This document shows positions 17,901 through 23,412 of a stretch of 23,412 nt of DNA, piece after piece. Source of the stretch: a candidate division KSB1 bacterium (GTDB lineage: Bacteria; Zhuqueibacterota; JdFR-76; DREG01); contig JADFJB010000072.1 in assembly GCA_022566355.1 (NCBI GenBank), positions 1-23,412 of the forward strand. The letters are read 5' to 3'. The notes beneath the pieces were generated by a model, which was not told where the DNA came from, searched no databases, and was given only the letters and a program-made list of their open reading frames with translations. Position 1 is the first letter of the stretch. Every line of letters starts with the position of its first letter. The translations under genes and the position numbers were made by a program.

Positions 17901-19713
17901 TGCAATCACTGTAATTGGTGGCCTCATAGTTTCCACCCTATCCACTTTAGTGTTTATCCCTGTTCTTTACGTCGGCCTTGAACAAACAAAAGCCTGGCTA
18001 AAAAAAATTGGTTGGTTTGGGATACTTCTTGGAACTTTGGCATCTGCAGCAATCTTATACTGGATTTACGATACATATCAAAGCAAAATCTATACAATCC
18101 TCATTATCCTGCCAATCTGGTTTATCATTTTGGGTATTATTTATAGTATCCAGCAGTTCTTAATTGTTAAACAAGAAAAAGATAAATTAGCATCTCAAAA
18201 ATTTACCATTCGAATTAAAAATCTTACCAAGATTTATGGCGCACCTGGCAGGTTTATACGAGAATGGAATAGAGAAAAAAGAAGAGTGGCTTCCTTTTTT
18301 GCAAAGGGACAAATACCTTGGGAGAACGAGGGAATTTATCAAGCTGCCATCTGGTTGCTAACTATTTTTATTTTTATAGTCTATCTTCATACCTTTTTGA
18401 GTAGTTCTTTCTGGCTAGTCGTTCTTAGTCTACTGAATTTGATCTGCATATTTTCTGCAAGAGCATTGTGGTATAAATGGCGCTTTGTCAATGGCAAACC
18501 GCCCAAACCTAAAAAGAAACAAAAAAGGTGGCTGTTTTTCAAAAAGAAGAAAAATCAGGAAGCTGCAAGCGCCGAAGAAATTACACCCCTTAATTTTCCG
18601 AAACGCGGTGGATTCTTTATTTACCTGGCTTTTCTTGCTTATTTACCAATTCGTACTGGCTCAACAACATGGACTATCATTGTTTTGGTCTTGACACTTT
18701 TGTTGTTTCAATTCTATCGCATTGGCAGAAAAATAGAATCGGGACAAATTGATCCTGAGCAGCCGAAAGGCAAACTTAAAAAAATTAAACGAGTCGTTTA
18801 TGCGATTACGAAATTCATTCCAATTATTCGACCCCCAAAACAACAGGTAGTGGCTTTAAATGGAGTGAGTCTTAATATCGGTCAAGGGATGTTTGGTCTT
18901 CTTGGACCGAATGGAGCTGGCAAAACTACTTTGATGCGAATCCTTGTCGGTGTTTTGGAAGCTGATCATGGCAGCATAAAAATAAATGAAAGTCTCTTAA
19001 AAGATCATCGAGCAACATTTCATGGCTCGATCGGTTATTTACCACAGGATTTTGGACTCTATGAAAATATGACTCCTCTTGAATATTTAAATTATCATGC
19101 ACTATCGAACAACATCTATCAAGAGAAAGAACGTGAAGAACTAATTGAACATACCCTCAAAAATGTCGGAATCTGGGATCGAAAAGACACCAAAATTAAA
19201 ACATTTTCGGGTGGGATGAAACAGCGGGTTGGTATCGCGCAAACGCTACTTCACCTGCCGCAAATCATCGTTGTGGATGAACCCACTGCGGGGCTCGATC
19301 CAAAACAACGAATTAAATTCCGAAACCTGCTGGCTGATTTAGCAAAGGACAGAATTGTTGTCTTTAGTACGCACATCGTAGAAGATATTGCCAGCACATG
19401 TCACGATATGGCGGTTCTGAATAAAGGTGAAGTAGTATTCAATGGATCGCCAAGAGAGATGCAGAGAAGCGCCCGTGGTAAGGTTTTCGAAGCGATTATT
19501 GAAGAGGGTCAATTTAACGAATTGCAAAAAAAATTGAAGATCATACAACACAGCAAAGTTGACAACCGAATTCGTCTGAGGTTTTTAAGTGAACAAGCGG
19601 TCGATGAACTTGATGCGAAAGCAGTGGAACCAACTCTGGAAGATGCCTATGTGTTATTACTGCAAGGGAAAAAGAATTCGGAGGAAAATGGCAGTGAGTC
19701 CTTGGATAAATAA
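14944..19713 (+). CDS. RND efflux pump fused to a membrane-split ABC ATPase domain
   Basis: This 1589-residue protein joins two transporter types in one unbroken frame. Residues 1-1010 are a complete RND pump: helix 4 LVDNGIVVMENIF with D398, helix 10 GIVVNNGIILLD with N923, and R956 in RVRPILMTSATT. Two extra hydrophobic segments follow (about 1024-1042 and 1052-1072). The ATPase domain opens with IRIKNLTKIYG (1089-1099) and resumes at VVALNGVSLNIGQGMFGLLG (1302-1321). It has Walker A GPNGAGKT (1321-1328), Q-loop Q1368, signature FSGGM (S1422), Walker B IIVVDEP (D1445, E1446) and H-loop H1477, all intact, plus a terminal LEDAY motif. The 200-residue insert (1100-1299) has hydrophobic segments near 1134-1152, 1155-1177, 1224-1236 and 1243-1258 and a lysine-rich loop at 1185-1203. 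The permease at 19730 is its likely ABC partner. No clear ribosome site is seen at ATG 14944. Confidence 0.92.
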   Translation: MTKFALNRPITIIMLTFALCLLGVISWSRLPVQLLPQFILPEVYISAGIAGANAEKIERDLVIPIEEEVATLEGVHDIESTVYSNFTNIKVKFDYGTNMKFAVLKLQQKMTAVENRIPEDVQIQVNKFDTADLSSFLMEISIRGDASLSQLRETAERRVLRRLEQIDGVVNVGIGGGNKRNLGIEIDADRCEALGIRVDLVQQKINAYHRQPQHLGRVITSGKMMDVVLLGRIDNLDELRNIIIRPQGMVRLKDVAKVDYSQEEQTRLYRVNGKPQVGIFIQKDNSSNMLKVAKKVENEIAAINKDLAPLDYELKVNFSQAEMIQSAIDRIQKLAITGAILAIIVLFLFLRNLRFVSILMIAIPISLLVTFNLMYGFNLSINILSLVGLALAIGMLVDNGIVVMENIFLQHQAGKSNKEAALLGTKGVSRSIFAATGTTILVFLPVLFVESEARLFIRELSLSVIFPLAVSLIVSLTLIPMIATRALRGKPFKPFHSGRIYEIYRLLLKSAIRHRIRTLSIVSILLLLSIFIGVTFIITQAPPPPSARMNLYVSTPKGSTLEVTDKAVRRIEAQMLELQDIDEVRANIRAEEANIVATFLDADQRTENLNLEKNKDKIRNQNERIENVDLSFDRPLRSGSAGQGNNISNILASEEGLRLKGYDLQGLHQISNQITGTLKGIPEIDNQSVVSDLQGGAPELQVIGDRMRLALWGLSMQNIMTAIWSTRSEGASSNTPYYSEQGEMDIKLILANTEERQLNDIGKIRVMNASGQLVPLNQVAKIRVDEGTGNIIRVNQERQVKITYKFIDEVQKSKGRQEMAKAQIDRFISELRLPKGFSIEKLENENVRAPYYWMLAIGFLLIYMFLAAQFESLSMPIIILGTVPTAVIGSLFALVITGTPLSLGQSAPMALLGLIVLLGIVVNNGIILLDRIAILRTQHHYRWQRAVIIAGQSRVRPILMTSATTILGLFPLALKQGTEFELWPPFAITVIGGLIVSTLSTLVFIPVLYVGLEQTKAWLKKIGWFGILLGTLASAAILYWIYDTYQSKIYTILIILPIWFIILGIIYSIQQFLIVKQEKDKLASQKFTIRIKNLTKIYGAPGRFIREWNREKRRVASFFAKGQIPWENEGIYQAAIWLLTIFIFIVYLHTFLSSSFWLVVLSLLNLICIFSARALWYKWRFVNGKPPKPKKKQKRWLFFKKKKNQEAASAEEITPLNFPKRGGFFIYLAFLAYLPIRTGSTTWTIIVLVLTLLLFQFYRIGRKIESGQIDPEQPKGKLKKIKRVVYAITKFIPIIRPPKQQVVALNGVSLNIGQGMFGLLGPNGAGKTTLMRILVGVLEADHGSIKINESLLKDHRATFHGSIGYLPQDFGLYENMTPLEYLNYHALSNNIYQEKEREELIEHTLKNVGIWDRKDTKIKTFSGGMKQRVGIAQTLLHLPQIIVVDEPTAGLDPKQRIKFRNLLADLAKDRIVVFSTHIVEDIASTCHDMAVLNKGEVVFNGSPREMQRSARGKVFEAIIEEGQFNELQKKLKIIQHSKVDNRIRLRFLSEQAVDELDAKAVEPTLEDAYVLLLQGKKNSEENGSESLDK

Positions 19714-19729
19714 GGTCTATTGAGAAACC

Positions 19730-20503
19730 ATGAATAAAACCCAATACAAATTCGGAAGTAACATCTACAATAAATTCTCGCAGCTTACTACCAAAGAACA
19801 GTTAACGATTGGAATTAAAATATTACACCTTCAAGCTCAAATCCTATTTTTTAATAGATTCTACTGGTTTATTGCTGGTATTTTTGGCTATTTCATCATC
19901 GCGTACATCATCAATTATAATAACGATATGATTAATCGCGTGTCGCAGGAAGATGTACTTCTTGCACTTTTTATGCTTCCCTTTGCTGTCTTAGCCATTT
20001 TACTGAATATGCAGGTAATTTCCAGGGAAAAAGACAACCGTACACTCGAGGTGATGTTTACCACCTCCGGGTCGCGGTATAAAGTCTGGATATTAAGGCT
20101 GGTCACATTAAACCTGATCCTGCTAACACTCTCAATTCTCTTTAGTACATTTGTTTTTTTTACTTTTACTGAAATAGAAATTATTGCTACAGGCATTCAT
20201 GCTTTCGTGCCTACATTTTTCTTAGGAAGTATGACGCTATATTTTGCTGTGAAATTCCGCAGCGGCTTTGCTGCCGGAATGTGGTCATTTGGGATTTTAC
20301 TTCTAATATTAATGTTTTCTGAGCCATTAGATGAGACAAAATATTCACTCTTTTTTAATCCTTACGATATCCCCCGACGTTTAGATCCGGAAACCTGGAA
20401 TCTTTGGATGTGGCAAAATCGTATTGCTGTTTTGCTTTTTGGATGTTTCCTGCAGTTTATGGCTTTACGCGGTTTGGAAAATAGGGAGAAAATGTTGAGT
20501 TAA
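19730..20503 (+). CDS. ABC-2 type permease
   Basis: This 257-residue integral membrane protein has about six hydrophobic segments: near 43-63 (FYWFIAGIFGYFIIAYII), 75-95, 120-143, 150-170, 175-195 and 230-247. Between segments 2 and 3 lies the ABC-2 cytoplasmic loop ISREKDNRTLEVMFTTSGSR, which contacts the ATPase in this family. It starts 16 bases after the stop codon of the RND-ABC fusion, so the two are almost certainly translated from one transcript, and its ATPase is most likely the domain fused to the RND pump. Unlike the permease at 5032 it has no large outer domain. The substrate is unknown. The start has only a weak ribosome site (TGAGAAACC). Confidence 0.88.
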   Translation: MNKTQYKFGSNIYNKFSQLTTKEQLTIGIKILHLQAQILFFNRFYWFIAGIFGYFIIAYIINYNNDMINRVSQEDVLLALFMLPFAVLAILLNMQVISREKDNRTLEVMFTTSGSRYKVWILRLVTLNLILLTLSILFSTFVFFTFTEIEIIATGIHAFVPTFFLGSMTLYFAVKFRSGFAAGMWSFGILLLILMFSEPLDETKYSLFFNPYDIPRRLDPETWNLWMWQNRIAVLLFGCFLQFMALRGLENREKMLS

Positions 20504-20511
20504 ATAATGTA

Positions 20512-20563
20512 GACGGCGGAAGTTTATGCTGAGCCCTTCACTTTTTTCAGGATAAACTCCGTC
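20512..20563 (+). terminator. imperfect hairpin after the efflux locus
   Basis: GACGG-AGTTTAT (20512-20516 and 20521-20527, with a four-base bulge) pairs with ATAAACTCCGTC (20552-20563). A small inner CTGA/TCAG stem and a T-rich loop lie inside. It could end the efflux transcript, but no T-run follows the stem. The wording also resembles dispersed intergenic repeats. The rest of 20504-20777 holds one unrecognised 27-codon open stretch without a start codon (20583-20666) and the candidate promoter below; otherwise I see nothing. Confidence 0.35.
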
Positions 20564-20727
20564 GAAGGGTGAAACGTAAACGTCAGACAAGAAAATCCAA
20601 AAATATAGCTCTGATTTACCTTACAACATTGAGTATCCTGATAACCGTCTCCAGGTGATGGATTGAACACATAATAATTGTAAGTTCTTTTTTCATAAAA
20701 ATTATTCTACCAATCTTCTCTTCTAAT

Positions 20728-20758
20728 TTGTATATTTACAATTCAATAAAACTATAAT
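20728..20758 (+). promoter_or_regulatory. possible promoter for the hydrolase/phosphodiesterase pair
   Basis: A perfect TATAAT at 20753-20758 has TTGTAT 19 bases upstream (20728-20733), a spacing longer than optimal. The ATG at 20778 is 20 bases downstream of the TATAAT, so the leader would be very short, which fits the lack of a clear ribosome site there. Confidence 0.3.
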
Positions 20759-20777
20759 CAATTTCATAAATAAAAAT

Positions 20778-21752
20778 ATGCCAGTCATTGCCAATTCAGA
20801 TTACTCTCCCCCTCTATTTTTGTCTAACGGCCATTTTCAAACCATCATTCCATCATTCTTTAGAGAAGTTGAGATTCCGTACCAACGAGAGCGAATCGAT
20901 ACTCCGGATGGTGATTTCCTCGACCTCGATTGGTCCAAAGTTAAATTCGAAAAGCTCGTAATCATTTCACATGGTTTGGAGGGAAGCACGGATCGGGCCT
21001 ACATAAAAGGAATGGCAAGGGCTTTTAATGCCCATGGTTGGGATGCCCTGGCCTGGAATTATCGGGGATGCAGCGGAGTGCCAAATCTAAAACTGCGAAC
21101 CTACCACAGCGGTGCGACCGATGACCTGGAAACAGTCATTTTACACGCATCATCGCACGATCAGTATGTTGAATTATGCCTGGTTGGATTCAGTATGGGC
21201 GGGAATATTAACTTGAAATATCTTGGCGAAATTGGGGATTCAATTCCTGGAAAAATTAAAAGTGCCATTGCCTTCTCGGTCCCTTGCGATCTCAAATCCA
21301 GTGCGGAAAAATTGGCTCAGTTTTCAAATAGAATCTATATACGACGATTCCTTGGGATGTTGCATGAGAAAATCCAATTAAAAATGGAGCTGTTTCCTGA
21401 TGAAATAAATGATGATGGTTTTAACAGGATCAAAACTTTTAAAGAATTCGATGATCGCTACACTGCCCCAATTCATGGCTTTGAGGACGCTGAAGACTAT
21501 TGGCGTAAGTGCAGTTCAAAACAATTTCTCGACAATATTCGTATTCCGACTCTATTGATCAATTCAAAAAATGATCCATTTTTGACTGATTCTTGTTGTC
21601 CAATTGAACAAGCTCAATCCAATCCAAATCTCTTTCTGGAAATCCCCGAATCCGGTGGACATGTTGGATTTATTTCATTAAATAGTAACGGCATGTACTG
21701 GTCAGAATCCAAAGCTGTATCGTTTGCAAATCGACGAAGTATGGAATCATAG
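20778..21752 (+). CDS. yheT: YheT-family alpha/beta hydrolase
   Basis: The 324-residue cytoplasmic protein has the family's N-terminal signature NGHFQTIIPS (residues 17-26) and an alpha/beta-hydrolase fold. The oxyanion-region segment is ISHGLEGS, the nucleophile elbow is GFSMGG with S139, the acid is D266 in NSKNDPF, and the base is H295 in SGGHVGF. WNYRGCSG and the YHSG segment are also typical. The length matches the family. YheT and its eukaryotic ABHD1/2/3 relatives are esterases or lipases of uncertain natural substrate; some act on phospholipids or acyl esters. It is followed 17 bases later by the phosphodiesterase gene, so the two probably share a transcript. The family call is firm; the substrate is unknown. 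Confidence 0.9.
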   Translation: MPVIANSDYSPPLFLSNGHFQTIIPSFFREVEIPYQRERIDTPDGDFLDLDWSKVKFEKLVIISHGLEGSTDRAYIKGMARAFNAHGWDALAWNYRGCSGVPNLKLRTYHSGATDDLETVILHASSHDQYVELCLVGFSMGGNINLKYLGEIGDSIPGKIKSAIAFSVPCDLKSSAEKLAQFSNRIYIRRFLGMLHEKIQLKMELFPDEINDDGFNRIKTFKEFDDRYTAPIHGFEDAEDYWRKCSSKQFLDNIRIPTLLINSKNDPFLTDSCCPIEQAQSNPNLFLEIPESGGHVGFISLNSNGMYWSESKAVSFANRRSMES

Positions 21753-21769
21753 ATAATAAGGAGTTTGGT

Positions 21770-23002
21770 ATGAAATCAATAAAGATACGTAAGGTTTTAT
21801 ACTTTTCGATGCTGTTTGGATTGATTATCGTTTTTAGTCACTGTTCATATCAAAAAGAATCCCCACTCATTTTAATCTCTTTAGATGGGTTTCGCTACGA
21901 TTACCTGGAAAAAGCGAACACTCCGAATCTGGATTATTTGGTGAACAATGGCGTCAAAGCCAAAGGGCTTATTCCCGTATTTCCATCTAAAACCTTCCCC
22001 AACCATTTTACTACAGTTACAGGACTCTATACTGAAAATCATGGCATCATTGCCAACAACATGTACGATCCAGAGTTTGATGCTTCTTTTAGCATGGGTA
22101 ACCAGGAAGCAGTCCAGGACGGTCGATGGTGGGGCGGCGAACCGATTTGGATTACTGCAGAAAAGCAGGGGAAAACAAGCGCAACTTATTTTTGGCCAGG
22201 ATCGGAAGCTGAATATGAAGGTATGCGGGCAACCTATTGGAAGAAATATGATGACAGAGTATCAAATACGGACCGGGTTCAGCAAATCCTTTCCTGGTTA
22301 GATTTGCCCGAGAACGAACGCCCTGCATTTTTCACCTTATATTTTAGTGACACCGATTATTTTGGCCATCGTTACGGACCTGATTCTCCTGAAGTTGTAA
22401 AAGCGATTACCCATTTGGATAGCACAATGGGTTTGTTGCTAGATGGTTTAGAAACACGAAATATTAAAGACAAAGTAAACATTATTATTACTGCAGATCA
22501 TGGCATGACAGAATTAAGTCCGGACAGAGTTATTTTTCTTGATGATTATATTGATCTATCTACAGTTCGTATTGTTGATTGGCTTCCAGTTACTTGCATT
22601 CCTTTGGATAATACGAATGAAGATGAAATCTATAACAAATTAAAAGATGCTCACCCTAACTTTAAAGTTTATCGAAAAAGTGAAATCCCAGATCGTTTTC
22701 ATTATAAAAATCATCGCAGGGTGCCGGCAATCGTAGGTATTCCTGATGAAGGGTGGTCTGCAACCAGTCATAGTTATTTTGACAGCAATCAAAATCGCTT
22801 TGTTGGCGCAACTCACGGATATGACAATACTCTGAAATCCATGCAGGGACTTTTTGTTGCATTTGGACCAGCGTTTAAAGCCGGAATAGAAGTAGATGCT
22901 TTTGAAAATGTTCACATCTATAATCTAATGGCAAAAACTCTTGGACTGAAACCGGCTCCAAATGATGGTGATTTTGAAATTGTGAAAGAAATGCTAAGAT
23001 GA
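21770..23002 (+). CDS. nucleotide pyrophosphatase/phosphodiesterase (NPP, alkaline phosphatase superfamily)
   Basis: The 410-residue protein has a well placed ribosome site (AAGGAG at 21758-21763, six bases before ATG) and an N-terminal export signal ending at C25. The motif FSHC is a poor lipobox because of His before Cys, so lipidation is uncertain. The two-zinc active site is complete: D39 (SLDGF), nucleophile T75 (PSKTFPNH), D196 and H200 (TDYFGH), D243 and H244 (ADHG), and H349 (THGYD). Spacing between these residues agrees with my recollection of the characterised Xanthomonas NPP. The family hydrolyses nucleotide pyrophosphates or phosphodiesters, in some members lysophospholipids or choline esters, outside the cytoplasm. 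Pairing with a YheT-type hydrolase could hint at lipid-derived substrates, but this is speculation. Confidence 0.9.
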   Translation: MKSIKIRKVLYFSMLFGLIIVFSHCSYQKESPLILISLDGFRYDYLEKANTPNLDYLVNNGVKAKGLIPVFPSKTFPNHFTTVTGLYTENHGIIANNMYDPEFDASFSMGNQEAVQDGRWWGGEPIWITAEKQGKTSATYFWPGSEAEYEGMRATYWKKYDDRVSNTDRVQQILSWLDLPENERPAFFTLYFSDTDYFGHRYGPDSPEVVKAITHLDSTMGLLLDGLETRNIKDKVNIIITADHGMTELSPDRVIFLDDYIDLSTVRIVDWLPVTCIPLDNTNEDEIYNKLKDAHPNFKVYRKSEIPDRFHYKNHRRVPAIVGIPDEGWSATSHSYFDSNQNRFVGATHGYDNTLKSMQGLFVAFGPAFKAGIEVDAFENVHIYNLMAKTLGLKPAPNDGDFEIVKEMLR

Positions 23003-23106
23003 TTAATTACAAATTAATCAACCCTTAATATTCAACGCAGTGGCCGTGTAGAAAAGGAGATGTAATCATTTGTTGAATGTTTACAAAAAACTACAGAGCA
23101 AGACGC

Positions 23107-23242
23107 ATGACTGAAAAAGGATCCACCGGAATTAGAATGGTTTGAAGAACAATTAGAATCGGGTCAAACTGATGTGAACATACCAATCATAAAACGTTTT
23201 TTAATTGCTATAAAGAAATCACCGGACAATCTACCCAAATAA
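23107..23242 (+). pseudogene. small unrecognised ORF, probably frameshifted
   Basis: ATG at 23107 reads MTEK and then leaves frame; dropping one G at 23119-23120 continues as DPPELEWFEEQLESGQTDVN and IPIIKRFLIAIKKSPDNLPK to TAA at 23240-23242, about 44 residues. The open stretch has protein-like composition but no family I recognise. There is no clear ribosome site before the ATG; AAAAGGAG lies at 23053-23060, too far upstream. It may also be the tail of a longer lost gene. The stretch 23003-23106 holds only a short AT-rich palindrome (23000-23020). Confidence 0.35.
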
Positions 23243-23253
23243 GCGCACCCATC

Positions 23254-23360
23254 TGTCATTCCCGCATGCTTTTAGCGGGAATCTACATGCCTGGAATGAT
23301 TAGATTCCGGCTCAAGCTTGTCCCTGCATGTTTTTGGCAGGGAAGATTACCGGAATGACA
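23254..23360. repeat. 107-bp structured intergenic repeat with terminal inverted repeats
   Basis: TGTCATTCC (23254-23262) and GGAATGACA (23352-23360) are perfect inverted ends. Three small hairpins lie inside: ATTCCCGC/GCGGGAAT (23258-23265 and 23275-23282), GGAAT/ATTCC (23293-23297 and 23304-23308) and TCCCTGC/GCAGGGA (23321-23327 and 23337-23343). The GTCATTCCCGC wording matches widespread REP/MITE-like intergenic elements. The remaining bases to 23412 show nothing recognisable. Confidence 0.7.
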
Positions 23361-23412
23361 CTAGTTGTTGAGTTTTCGGTTAAACACTAATTATCAAACA
23401 GCCTTAAATCTA

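Noticed and set aside
23000-23020. Terminator after the phosphodiesterase gene
   Set aside because: TGATTAAT/ATTAATCA is a palindrome but purely AT-rich and without a following T-run.

Overview
The window (roughly 40% G+C by eye) looks like chromosomal DNA of a Gram-negative bacterium. It encodes a TolC-type outer-membrane channel, a lipid-anchored periplasmic adaptor, two RND pumps, ABC-2 exporters and secreted hydrolases. Several genes have clear Shine-Dalgarno sites. A golvesin-type C-terminal domain, a GxxExxY relic and dispersed inverted-repeat elements suggest the FCB/Calditrichota/KSB1 neighbourhood. That placement is inference; there is no rRNA or marker gene here.

Layout. 1-314 (minus): ECF sigma factor, cut by the window edge and interrupted by a one-base frameshift. 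599-1268: phosphoribosylanthranilate isomerase-like gene, also frameshifted. 1334-3541: intact secreted dipeptidyl peptidase IV. 3604-3792: MITE-like element with 37-bp imperfect terminal inverted repeats around a relic that looks like the start of a GxxExxY gene. 3866-20503: a large efflux locus, all on the plus strand. 20778-21752: YheT-type alpha/beta hydrolase. 21770-23002: nucleotide pyrophosphatase/phosphodiesterase. 23003-23412: a broken small ORF and a structured 107-bp intergenic repeat.

The efflux locus is the most interesting part. It holds, in order: an ABC ATPase; an ABC-2 permease fused to a large M1-peptidase-like domain without the zinc motif and a golvesin-like C-terminal domain; TolC; a membrane-fusion lipoprotein; a first RND pump; an IS200-type insertion; a 1589-residue protein joining a complete second RND pump to a complete ABC ATPase; and a small ABC-2 permease. 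In the fusion, the ATPase domain is split after its first beta strand by about 200 residues with hydrophobic segments and a lysine-rich loop. The locus therefore encodes two ABC modules (ATPase plus permease) interleaved with a tripartite RND system, with one ATPase covalently tied to an RND pump. I know of no characterised system with this architecture. Coupled ABC/RND export across both membranes is a reasonable hypothesis, not a demonstrated function.

Disruptions are concentrated outside the efflux genes (sigma factor, isomerase, IS200 transposase, GxxExxY relic, 3' small ORF). About 15 kb of efflux reading frame is free of indels. This favours real decay around a maintained locus over uniformly poor sequence, but the single-base frameshifts still need read-level checking.
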